A DNA stretch of 64,000 nt from positions 1,488,001 to 1,552,000 of the forward strand of contig RCSZ01000006.1 of NCBI GenBank assembly GCA_014898425.1. Direction: 5' to 3'. The notes beneath the pieces were generated by a model that was not told the origin of the DNA, ran no database searches, and saw only the letters and a program-made list of their open reading frames with translations. How positions within the stretch are numbered: the first letter of the stretch is position 1; every line of letters begins with the position of its first letter. The stretch comes from Botryotinia globosa (taxonomy: Eukaryota > Ascomycota > Leotiomycetes > Helotiales > Sclerotiniaceae). This document shows positions 35,192 through 46,394 of this stretch, piece by piece. The position numbers and the translations under genes were made by a program.

Positions 35192-37387
35192 CTAGTCAGG
35201 ATTGGAAGCGGCCATCCCTAATTGCCTTCGGGGGCGAGAACTCATCATAGCGCGAGGACGCCCTAATGAAAGCGCCAATTTATAGCCCTCTTCCACTTTA
35301 GCCCAGTTATGTCTAAAGTGCAATCGATCTAGAAGTGTCAGAATGCCTTCTGCGCCGTCAAATTCATCTCGCCCTGTGGGAATAGTCGCAAATACCCCAG
35401 ACCCAAGCAGTCTGCCTGTTAAGATTGGTGGATCAATGAGCTCCCATGATCTTGAGTGGAGAGACTCCGAAAGAGGCCTCTGCAATTTTGAAGGCTTGAA
35501 GAATTGCTGTTCGATTGGACCTCGCGACTCGGCAGACAATAGTCCTATTTGATCCCAAACGTCGTATGAAAGCGTCGAGGATTTTCGATCTAAATAGTAG
35601 CTCACAAATCCAATCATCCAATACAGATCGGGATCTTCATCAATCTTTCTAGGGCCGAAAGGATTTAACGTTTCCACTGACTTAAGACCAAAGAACCTGC
35701 TCATGGTTCCCGGCGCGATAATATCATGTAAATCACCGGGACTCATCGCCCTAATGACACCGGTGGTACGCGATAAGAGAGTTGCAACTATTACCCATGG
35801 ATCATGCTGGAGATGAAGAAGCCCATGGCAGTACGAAATTATGGTTTGGGCATCCGTAGCATCTCCACAGCGACTGGAAGATTAGGGAATCAGTATATAT
35901 CGATCAAGAATATCTTTCAAAGCAATCGAGCAAATGGAAGGATCAAACCCCATTTTGAGAATTCAAGACTAGACACAGAAATAGAGTTTGAAATCAGGAT
36001 AAACAAGGTATCAAGAGCAAAGAGGGTTGTGGATTAGTGAAACATACGGATCGTGAGGATGGAGGATGTCAAGCATCTTTGTCATTGATGGCGAAGATCT
36101 GCCAGATACACAAATCATTTTGTTCTCGACGCCCAGATAGGTTGCCATATTAAGGCTATGCACAAAATGCGTAGCCCAGAATTGAGCAATAGGGCCCTGC
36201 ATTTCGGCACCATCGAGTTCTAGGGAGGGAGGCTGGGCCCCAACGCTACGTTTGCAAAGTACTTGCAACATAAACAGAGAGACATTATCGCGCCCGACTT
36301 CTTTACCTTTATCTTGGAAGACTTCCTCAACGATTGATTCAACTTTGAAGTGCTGATGATCACCCGTCGTTTTCAGAATTTCATAAAGTTCTGGTAAACG
36401 ATCCCAGTCATGTGAAATCAGCGGTTTTGCAATTTCAGCACAATATTTTTCGATCCAGACACCCAATTCATGATGACTCATCGCGAACGCAGATTTGTCT
36501 TTTGTCCGTTGGTCTTGCCGTCTTTGAATACATGTCTCGAGTTGTCTTAGGGCCCCTTCGCCTGTCATTACGATGCCGTTGATAATGTCCAATACTTGCT
36601 CTTCCTCGCGAGATATCTTTTGATCTTGTGATGCAAGAGGCTTATACAACATGTCGTGCTCGATTTCAGACCACACATGCATTATCAAAGTCCCGATTTG
36701 AATTTCAACTTTGATGTCTTTCCAAGGGGACATTTTGGTGGGTGGGATGTCCTCAGGTGCGAGTTTCACAATGAGGTGCGTCGCTCTATAGCCTGGAAAC
36801 TCTCCCTTTACGAGGTCTGCTGCTTTTCCAGCAGCGCCAGGCTCATCAAATACCTCGATGCACTTTTCGAGCTTCTGTGCAATGTCAGAATCCTGATCTT
36901 TGCGCCATTTGCTGATGACTTGTAGTCGATTACTTAATAGGCTTGCAACTCGCTCTACATCTCCTGGAAAGTAAAGCGAGATGCGAAGGCCACTGAAGTC
37001 GTGTAAAGCATCGAGAATTTCTTGAGGGGCCTGGAATGGCCCTATCTCTTCCTCACATTGCTCTTGGCCTAAAATCCGGCACCATTGCGGCCAACTCCAA
37101 CCCTTCGTTTCAACTACATCACGAAGACGTTGACGAGCTATTCGTTCTTTCTGGCGTCGCCGAAGAGTTCCCTCAGCTGACACCCATTTCTTAATTCGAT
37201 GTGTTATCGGAGGGTGGCGTATGTTTCCTGATGTTAGAGCCTTGTTACAGATATCAATGACTTCTGTGGTGTAAGCTTCCATTGTATCTAACTTGCTGTC
37301 AAACAAAACCCGGACAATTTCTAGGTGACGCTGAAAGCGATCCTCTGACGCATCTTGAGACGTCATGATAGGAGCTGGTATACTCAT
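35192..37387 (-). CDS. RelA/SpoT-domain protein (ppGpp synthetase-like nucleotidyltransferase fold)
   Basis: Model complement join(35192..35873, 36048..37387), 673 aa, one 174-bp intron; starts at the first ATG, with a likely 66-bp intron in the 5' leader (37410-37475). Residues about 75-110 are basic and helical. The synthetase-like core has DFSGLRISLYFPGD (about 130), GYRATHLIVKL (about 199), VEIQIGT (about 227) and MHVWSEIEHDMLYK (about 236), the ordered motifs of the RelA_SpoT family. The usual Arg in EIQ(I/V)RT is Gly here. No HD hydrolase, TGS or ACT domain is seen. The ~380-residue C-terminal part is not recognised. In bacteria the fold makes (p)ppGpp; activity in this fungus is unknown, and the protein might have a different nucleotide-related role. 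Confidence 0.82.
35874..36047 (-). other. Intron with a candidate broken exon
   Basis: GTATGT...TTCCAG joins HPHDP to RCGDATDAQ in phase. Inside it, codons 35953-35885 are open in the same frame as exon 2 and read like protein (SICSIALKDILDRY), ending at a TAA (35884-35882) only three codons before exon 2. See findings. Confidence 0.5.
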
Positions 37388-38327
37388 CAATAAGGAAACC
37401 GGACTATATCTGTGACCGAGGAAAATGGTCAGCAAGATCAAGTATATCCAACGTGTGGGGTAGGTAGAGGCTTACCTCAGCCTGGAGCCTCAATGTTACC
37501 CTGTTTGATACCCCTGAAACAACAAGAGCCTAGTGGATACAATGTGATTCGCTGGGAGAAAATCGGTATCGCCGTTTTTGGGACGATAAAAGCTACGTGT
37601 AGCCTGCACTTTGGCGCCAGACCAAGCTAGCTGCCATTTGGCATTGCCAGGAAAGGTGAAGGAGAAAAGTGTCAGCAATGAATGAATATCCATCAGGTAA
37701 CAACCTCCAGAGATTCAAATCAGCAAAAGTCTGAAACTCCAAGGACGAGAGGCGATAACAAACAACCGAGACATTTCATCCTCCACCAAGAATATAACAA
37801 CTTGTTATTTTCTTTCTAAATATTCACCAAAAGTTTTTCACATACTTCAGTTCAAAGTTAATATGCTCAATGACAACTATAGAAATCCTATATGCATAAT
37901 GAATGCCTGTTGCGTTGTTGATTTGACTTAAGAGGAGGCTATTGGTTATCAGGGGGGCTGACTGCAATTATGAATGGGATCGAGTTACTGTTGTATAAGA
38001 GGGTATGGTGGAAATACTGTTGTTGAAGAGAGAGAGAGAGGAAGCCTCAGAACAATTGGCAAAGACAATGTGTAAAACTTGTGGAAAAGTGATTCTGAAC
38101 ATCTTTGAGTCTGTACATCCAGGACTCTGGTCACCATGACGTGTTGGATAAGGCCATCAAATGATTTAATTGAATTTGGAAGAGTATAAGATCACGTGGA
38201 GGAACAAAGGCAGCCGCACCAAGGAAGTAGACTGCAAAATTCATGATATCATCATATTCGTAAATGGAGTCTACAAGCGCTTCATGAGCTCCTAAAAAAA
38301 CGATCCCACAACTCCTTAATAGATCCA
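37388..38327. other. Upstream region of RelA/SpoT gene; 3' side of Rab escort gene
   Basis: Contains the probable 5' leader intron 37410-37475 (GTAAGC...TCACAG, minus strand) and a (GA)n run at 38028-38041. No gene. Confidence 0.5.
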
Positions 38328-40047
38328 TCAGTATTCCGCGCCCTCATCATCATCGCTCATCCCATTACGTTCTTCAAACACCAAGAATGGCGTTTCTTCA
38401 GTCCCATCAAAAACTCTTTTCCACTCCTCCTCAACATCTACAAGGACTTTATCGTTGAAGGCGAGATCTATCTTGTCTTTGCTCCCTTGCTGCTCGTAGT
38501 ATACGCTATAAAGCACTTGCCCACTATCACCGTCCGTTATCGCAAGAAACTTGGAGATGGCATCATCTAAAAGGAGCTTTCCAGCCTGTGTGGTCGAAGA
38601 TTCAGGAAGGAGAGTGGTGGCGTAGAGGATGCCTTAATCAGTTGTCAGCTGCTTGTTTCTCCGAAAGCGTGTGAATGAATTGGAAATGGAAGTGATATGA
38701 TCAGAAAGTTTTTATATTATCTTCAATGGAATTCAGACAATGTAGATAAGTTTTAAAGTTTGTTCATCATATAATGCGTATGTGGGTAGATACGAGAAAG
38801 GGTGATACTGACATTGACTTGCTGGGCATTCGCCAGTTTCGCTAGAATGAGCCATAATATACACCGGATAATCCTGACTGAAATCGGATGCTACCAGAAC
38901 TTTCTCTGGGAAAACGATCACAGATACGGCAGAGGTCGGGGAGCCTTCCACTGTACTAGTGAAAAGGGATGCCAAAGGTGATGATACAATGGCCATAGCT
39001 TTGGCAACCCGGATTACAGCGTGATGTGCATCATGATCGATTCGAGTAATATATCTGGTTTTAACATTCTCATCATTCGATAAATCGACTTCATGTGTAG
39101 TGACACCTTCAACCTCAATAGACTTAGTACCGCGGATGCCAGTCCCAAGAACATACACGCCACCGCCTACTGCACCAGCTCTGCACGCAACTTGCGCAAT
39201 TTCAGCGCCACCACCCCATTTTGGTACGACAGCCCCAAATCCAGGACCAAAGACGCCAATCGATGTCAGATGTCTCTGAATTCTTGGCAGCGCATACTCT
39301 ACACTTGTTCCCTCGAGTGTATCGAGTGACAAAGTCAAGGCTCCAATGAGTGTCTGCAATTTCTGCGGAAGCTTAAACTCATCCGCGAGGAACTTTGACA
39401 ATCCCATCTCAGCTTTGCTTTGCCAAACCTCAACTTGATTCTCATAATCCACGACAAATTTCAAGAATTTCATCAGTGATCGCTTGGCGCGATTATCGAT
39501 ACTATTGTCTTGGAAGATATCTTCTCGACCTGACGGCAGACGTTTCAGTGCTGCATCATCATATAAGAACCAACTACCAACAGCTTGGAATTCGAGTTGC
39601 TTGTAAACTTTTGAAGAGACGAGGGTGGATAGGAGTGGCGATCGCGTGTATATTATTTGTGGTGAAAGGGTGAGATTGTATGCTCTCGAGAAGCCTAACT
39701 TCTCTTTGAGGGTAGAGTTGTACGTTGCAGAAGCATTGCTGAAAGTTGATGTGCCGCTCTGCGTATGGGCCCGCTCTACCCAAGCGTCTGTTTCTTGTAG
39801 ACTAAAGGCTGCTTCTTCGTCTCCATAGTATTCATTACTGTCGACGTGTAATATCTTTTTGTTCGAACGGGAGAGGGCTCTTCATGATACTATGTTAGTT
39901 AGTTTCCTTCTTGAGATTACCGCGTGTTTCGCGACCAAGCTCCACAACAGGATGTGTAGTGTTGTGCACTTACAAGGCAAGCAACGAGTGCTTCAAACCA
40001 GTTCCTTCAATCACCAAGTCCCATTGCGTTTCGCTCAGCGATTCCAT
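38328..40047 (-). CDS. MRS6: Rab escort protein (Rab geranylgeranyltransferase component A, Mrs6)
   Basis: Model complement join(38328..38632, 38813..39879, 39974..40047), 481 aa, introns 180 and 94 bp. The N-terminus carries the GDI/REP nucleotide-binding start (WDLVIEGTGLKHSLLA...ALSRSNKKILHVDSNEYYG), split by the first intron after codon 24. It continues with NLTLSPQIIYTRSPLLSTLV, the KRSLMKFLKFVVDYEN helix and VYVLGTGIRG. The last exon ends in an acidic tail (SDDDEGAEY). Mrs6/REP presents newly made Rab GTPases to geranylgeranyltransferase II for C-terminal prenylation. It is longer and more divergent than Rab GDI, and the FLKFV / RIQRHLTSIGVFG blocks fit REP better. The last intron ends TTAAG, a less usual acceptor. 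Confidence 0.88.
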
Positions 40048-41063
40048 TTTTCTCGATCACGAAAAGTTTGTGCAATTTATAATTGAAGCTTGGTGGGTCA
40101 ATCCTTGAGCTTACTAGCCCGATCGCTAAAACCTTACCAAGCCCAACAGGGTTTAGTGTCTGACATCTTGAGCTTTGATAAACTTCTCGCGAAACTTTTT
40201 TTCTTCCTTTTTTTCAATCAGTCGTCCGACACAATTCAAATCTTCTCATTTCTCATGAAGATGCGGTCGTACGGAAAAGTCTTTCAGTAGATTTTTCTAG
40301 TTGGACGAAAGACCAATTCAGCGTCCTGTATCTACTGCTCTGGAAACTATGTTCTGAAGGAAGCGGTTCGTAAAGGTGTGCTACATATCAAATGACGACG
40401 GGAAAATATTCAAAGAGCTGGAACTTGTTTTCGGCGCCTTGGGTATTATTAGGCATGAAAGGAAAAGTTCCTCAATCAATGAAAGTTGCAAAGTCTGTAT
40501 CTCAAGGTTCTCCAGTTGCAGATGCAGATGCTGCAGGTTTTCGACATGCAGTATAACGGCACACGTTGACGTGGTTCCGAATCTTGTGGATTACAAAAGC
40601 CGTACCTCTCTCCGGTAGACATGGATATAGTGACTACAGCGTGCTATTTGCCTGTCTATTTGCCTGTCTATCGGAGAGTCAGGTCTAACGGTCGTCCATT
40701 CACCTGATGGGCCTCGTTGTACTGCATTGCTGCCGCATAAATCTCGCCGCAGATTTACGCAGCATCTAGGCACTTCTTTTTATGTAGCACTCAAATTCAA
40801 ACGTTAACTCAGGAATGTGTTGTTTGTGATCATTAAGTGTATGAGATTATAAACAGTGCCGACTGATAAGCCTGCGATAGATTACAAATAATAGCTGGGT
40901 ATGTACTCCAAACAGAGATGCCCACAAATGCCCGCCTTCATGCCATTGGTATAAGATATGTTGGGATTCTGGCCCTCTCCCGTTGACCCAAACACCGGTC
41001 CGTCAAAAATATATTGATCGTATGATCATCCACTCCGTACAACCTGCCCACGATTAATTCAAT
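40048..41063. other. Intergenic between Rab escort gene and ferric reductase gene
   Basis: 1 kb with no gene. Contains a 12-bp unit CTATTTGCCTGT repeated twice at 40644-40667. Confidence 0.5.
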
Positions 41064-43867
41064 TCAAATGGCATAATTCTCCGTATGTAAGAAAATTTCG
41101 TCTTTACTGTCATCGCCCCAGATATCCGCTTGCAGCTTAGCCACCGTAGTTGCTACATTAATACGCATTTCAGGAGGGCCGCAAACGAAAACGCATGTTC
41201 TCCTCCCAAATATACCATGCCCGTCAGGTCCTCCGGTGGCCATCTCTTTCAACATATATCCTAGATCAGGTCGACCATATTCAGTAGTCCAGCCCTCCTT
41301 CTTCTTAGGTGCGACAAAAGCAAAACGCATCAGATTCTTCTGGAATAAGGTAGGTGTTGAAGGAAAGCCAAAGTCAAAGGTTGGATCTGGAATGCTGTGT
41401 TGAAAATTTGACTGTGGAATTTGAAGCTTTAATTCCTCAGATCTTTGCCGCAAATGAGCAGGTTGTGGGGGCTTCAAAGAGGGCGTAGTTTCTACCTCAT
41501 TTGACATCTTCGGTGTATCTTTTGCTGGAGGTGTAGGTGCAAATTCTCGAGGTGCGAATTGGTCTGAGAGTTGACCTTGCTCTGAGGATAGCATGTCAGC
41601 ATTATACTCCTCTGCTGGATCGCCAATGTGGTCCTGAGGATTATAACTATTGCGTGCTGTATCAGGAACAAAGCTAGCTCGATTCGGATTCGCTGAAGGC
41701 GGAGCGTATTGAAAATGAGGAGCATCCAGCTTTTGTGGTGGTACTGGAAAATGGAATGATTCTTTAGAATCACTTTGTGGTTTTGTAGCAAATCCTAGTG
41801 GCGACAAGAATTTTCGAGTGGCCTCGTGAGAATCTGGGGAGAGTGTTGCTAACAGAGAACGTCTTTTTTCTGAGTTCTTGACTTAGACTCTGTTGTGGGT
41901 GGTGGGGGAAATGAAGTTTGTACATTGGGGTGTACTCTTGGCTGCAGATGTTTCGAGTGTGGCAACGATGTTATAGCATCTTCATCCTCCATTCTTAACT
42001 CCCTTTCCCTCTCTTCATTGCCTTGAGCTTCATCACGAATGAGAGCCGAGTTTCGTTTAGACGCAATGCCCGCTACAAAACCGTCTAATTTATCGTGGAA
42101 TGCTGTGCTTAGCGGTCTTTGAGCTCGTCCGGCAACATCTATCTTTGAGTATCGCTTTGCAGTCGTTACAAAAAATTGACAATTGATAGTGTCAGGAGGT
42201 GCATATTCCCGGCAAATTCTAAGCTCCTCTCTGAACCAATCCATGGATTCCAGTCTTTTTAATGCCCACACAACTTCAATCTTTTGAGTGACTGCCTTAC
42301 CGTCCCTCATCCTCTTAATTAGATTTAGTAATTGTGAAACGATTGCCGTGATACCACTCCCACCAGCGAACAAAATGACAGTGTCGAATGCAGCAAGTTC
42401 TCGTTGCATACCGCCGTATGGCCCGTCTAGATAAGCACGATATGTTTTGAAGGGGCCATTGTGGGTGGCAGTTTCGAGAACTTTCTTAGTAAACCCTCCA
42501 AATGGTCTGAATACCATGGTACAGTCCCTATATTGCTCTCCATACTCGGATGGGAAGTCTTCACTGCAAAGAGAAGAAATGGTAAAGGGATGGTTTTCGA
42601 ATACGGAAATTCCAGGCATACGGAGATAGACGTATTGACCGGGTCTCCACTTCATTTGCGTTGGAACGGTCACCTTAATTGCGTTCTCAGCCATCAGCGT
42701 GATAGCAGCTTCGTCACCAATCAAAAATGAATTTCTCCATGGTTTTGCCCAGTTCAAGTTACCAATACGTGTAAGATAAGCTAAAGCCCATATAGCAACG
42801 GTTGCATAAAGGTAGTTCCAGGAAGTGAGATAGTTATTGGTATGCCAAAACAGCATTGCCACATAAACAACCGCTGCGGGGATATGGAGAACTACAAATA
42901 GTTCATATGCGAGCCTTCGGACGATTGGCAAGGATCCGATAACGAGCCATCCGAGTGGTGCCAGGCAAGCGATTCCAGTCCCATAAATAATGCCACGGCT
43001 GGCTGGAAAAAGTTTTCCGAAAACTGTCATTCCTCCATCATCCCATACAGGTTGTATGTAAAAGGGAATCGTGTGCACAAGAGCCAAGAAGAGACACAAG
43101 TAGCCTCCCCATCGATGAAAGACGCCAAGTCGGTCATGACCTATTCCTGTTATCCAAGATATTAAATTGGACTTCATAGCTGTGAGAATCAACCAAGGGG
43201 TCATCGCCACAGACATCATTCCTGCTCTAACAGCCAGTGGGGGGGATCCATAGCGAATGCTTTCCCAATAGAGAGGCTGGGGTAAGAAACACTGAAGTGT
43301 TACAAAGATAAGGCCAATTATCAGCAAAGCGACAACCGCCAAGGATGGAAATGCGGTGATAAGCTTTTTCTTGTATCGGAGTTCTGGAATTGGACGATAG
43401 AACACCCATCTAAACAGTGCTAATGTGTCATTTATCAATGGTATTGATGACCAATGAGACCCTTTTGTTACAGCGATATATGGCTTCTCGTCAAGAGTCG
43501 TCGCAGGGAAAAATTGCTGTTCTGATTCCCCAGTATGAATATTCGTCATAGTATATTCATCATGCTGTTGTTGGTAGTAGCGTACTAATTGCTTCTCAAC
43601 TTCATTTTTGTGGTACGCTTGTCGCAGCTTGTCGGTCCAAAGGTGGTATGCTCTAGTTATTGCTACTAGACAGACTATAATCACCGGAAAGTAAGTCCAT
43701 GCCAGCGCGTACTTCCCAGCTTTATTCCATGGGTCCAGCGTATTAGCTGCGATCAAGCCAGGAGGACTAGTAGCTGTGAACGGAATGTTAATCCGTTTTG
43801 CGAGACTCTGAACGGCGTGAGACGCAGCCCCTACGGCAGATACTCCCTTCGATGTAAGATCAACCAT
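41064..43867 (-). CDS. Ferric reductase (FRE family, NADPH/FAD/heme transmembrane oxidoreductase)
   Basis: Model complement join(41064..41876, 41924..43867), 918 aa. An N-terminal membrane segment (about 53-72) precedes the ferric-reductase domain with paired heme histidines at the usual 14-residue spacing: His251/His265 (HRWGGYLCLFLALVH) and His328/His342 (LHIPAAVVYVAMLFWH). FAD binding is HPFTISS (426-432), NADPH binding GGSGIT (502-507), and the C-terminal CGPPEM starts at about 880. It moves electrons from cytosolic NADPH across the plasma or vacuolar membrane to Fe3+ or Cu2+. Unusual is a disordered insertion of about 260 residues (about 575-840) inside the NADPH domain. The 47-bp intron lies in that insertion; its acceptor is weak, but without it the frame stops. 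Confidence 0.88.
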
Positions 43868-45362
43868 TGTAAATCTGGAGATGAATCAAGTTCCCAAAGA
43901 AATCGAGATATAAGGTGACTTGTATCCAAACCATCCAGTTCGAAATCGATATAAGTCGGCCTACACTTGTCCGAGCAGCGTGTGTTCAAAGAACTCGACA
44001 AATCAGTTTCAAAGCGGTCGAGACCTCAAATGGATGAATCTAGCATATATGACGAACATCGAGTCTTGCAAAGCGTAATGTCATTCAACTAGTTCGGTGT
44101 GTCTCAGAGAGGTTGAATTTGCTAGCTGAAGAGAAATCCAGATTTCTCAAGAGACGCAAGCGCTTTAAACGGAAAATGGTGATGATAAAACACTTAGATA
44201 TATCCCAACCAAAGCGAGACACGACAAGTATGTATAGTTTCCCGGGTAAAGACTCAGAGGGCAAGATATATTGAAATATCACAAGGTTGTCGGTGTGGGG
44301 AATGCTCGATAGTTAGTATGCCAAGGTCCACAATGTTCCTGCAGGTGGAGTAAATCCGTCACCTTATCACCTGCAACCACTGATTTATTGCATCCGGTCA
44401 CCTCGAAATATGCGTACACCCGGAACCAAATGGCGTTCAGGGACAGAAAGAGTTAGCAAAATCAAGGCGAAGATCTCGAATACTCTTATACTTTGATATG
44501 ATGGGTGGCAATATGGAATTGATGGAACATAGTGTATGGTATTGGTAATTGTTGGCAGAAATTGCGGCTTGTTCTATATTCGTATTGGTCGTGCCACCCC
44601 CAGGATGATGGCAGCGAATCCAGGATTTGGACCCCAAAACGGATATGCCTGTCTTGATCTAGGAAGATGCCGCGGTTTCCGTTATCGAATATCATGCAAG
44701 TGATTCCCGCCTAATAAATGATATACTTTGTACAGAGGGAAGTATTTCAAGGACGTGCGTAAATGATCTGAGGAGTTAATAGCAACAATACTTGCGCAAA
44801 GGCTATTCAATGTGACTGATTGCAATGTTGCTTTATGCCCAACAGGAAACGAAGAAGAGTAATCTATGCAGCACGATCTCAGCATTGTGAGTGTGATACA
44901 CTTGCATGGCCGAGGGCACATGCTGAAAAGGCATCGCTGAGCAGAGTTCAAGGCCAAGATTTTTCCTATGGTCCGAAAGGAATTGGCCAATCAAACTTCA
45001 AGGATGGCTTTCTCCAATAAGACATAAAAAACGTGCCCCCCCGCCATTGTGTAACTTTGCAAAATTTTGTGTGATGATACTGTAGTTGGCTCAACCAACC
45101 ACTACGCGTATATTAATTTTTTTGAAGGTTGCAGTGCATGTTGAGCGCCAACAGACGCACGTTGATTGCTTCGCTTACATTTTAGTTGCTGATAGGGGCC
45201 CCTGCAACTTTCAATATCCCCGGCTTGGTAGGGTTGAACTTGTACAGTTCAGGTCACATTTGTATAACCTTAACCATCTGCAGGATAAACTCGATTCTGG
45301 ATCGGAAGTACATGGCCGTTGCCCAATTATCATCTCCAAGAGTTTGTAAAATCAATAACTGA
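43868..45362. promoter_or_regulatory. Upstream region of the ferric reductase gene
   Basis: No gene recognised in about 1.5 kb. Several TTATC/GATAA words occur, as expected by chance in AT-rich DNA; an iron-responsive GATA site is not claimed. Confidence 0.4.
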
Positions 45363-45897
45363 TCATTGATGAGATCCCGACATTGGGGATATTGGAGGAA
45401 GTTGCGGTATAACATGTTGGAACCGCTCATGATTCATTAACACTTCTCCTGCCGCTTCATCACAATTACCTGTTATCACAAAGACAATAACGAATAGCTT
45501 GCCAGTACTGACCGATGTGTGCATACTATGGTCGAATTGGGATATATGAAAACTTACATAATCTGGAACTATTTGATTTTGTCTCAATCTAGCCATGTGC
45601 TCCGATACATTTCCGTTAGACCCCAGAGTTATATCTTGAAATGGAATATTTAACCTCCAATATCTTTCAATGAATGAAGGTTGAAAGCGCTTATCAGCGA
45701 TGCCCGTCTCCGAAGTAACATGATCGGCAGTTGATGATAGTCGACCTCCTAGCAAAACCGAGTCATTGAATTTGTGATGGAGAGAAAATTTGACTGCACT
45801 CCATACAGATTGCGTCTGCGAAAAGAGGAAACTTATTTCAATGGCCTAGTTAGGACGTCGACTCTGTCCTTATCTTACCTAGTCCTTGGGCCTCCAT
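45363..45897 (-). CDS. Possible small spliced gene, unrecognised
   Basis: A 130-codon frame on the minus strand (45755 to 45363) has protein-like composition (SSTADHVTSETGIADKRF, FIERYWRLNIPFQDI). A donor GTAAG at 45878 and acceptors near 45816 and 45794 could attach an ATG exon at 45897 (MEAQGL) using the 45794 acceptor, giving VKFSLHHKFNDSVLLGG downstream. A second GTAAGT lies after IVPDY. No domain, signal peptide or membrane span is evident. The stronger acceptor (TTTTCGCAG, 45816) does not give an open frame with that ATG. It lies upstream of Rrp43, divergently. It may be a real small gene, a pseudogene or chance. Confidence 0.22.
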
Positions 45898-46394
45898 TTG
45901 ATCTCCTTCACCAAGGGTTGATATGCTGCTGAAGTGGGGACAGCTGAGACAATTTCACACCCCTCATTTATCTCTTGTCTCTTCTCTGCAGGTACGCTCG
46001 AGGTACGAAAATTGACGAAGACTTCTCTCTGAATCGAATATGGCACCTTCCCTTCAGGTCTCAATTTGAAAATTCGAAAACGAGAGCGGTGAGATGCGAG
46101 GATTGCACTGCTTCGTAACCATATGGTGCAATGGCAGATGGATGAGATGATGATTTTTTGGCAGTCTAGAACCACCGGGCAGCATTAACAATTCTCAGCC
46201 TCGTCCTAACAAATTTACAGCCTAGCGCTCAGCGATCTTTTCATTGGCTAAGGTGACACGGCCACAGCCGCAACTAATTATTTTAGCTCCAAAAGGAAAA
46301 AAAGTTCAGCCGACGACATTTGATTGATAAACTAAAGCTTCCGCCTCGTGATAATTAATTCGGAGTGGATAGATAGATAATACAACCTTCAACA
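45898..46394. promoter_or_regulatory. Promoter region of Rrp43
   Basis: About 500 bp before the Rrp43 ATG. An open minus-strand frame here (46175-45879) has no ATG and ends in TAG exactly at a GTAAG donor; see findings. Confidence 0.4.

Noticed and set aside
38131..38328. 65-codon minus-strand frame just after the Rab escort stop codon
   Set aside because: Falls in the 3' flank, overlaps the stop by one base and shows no family motif.
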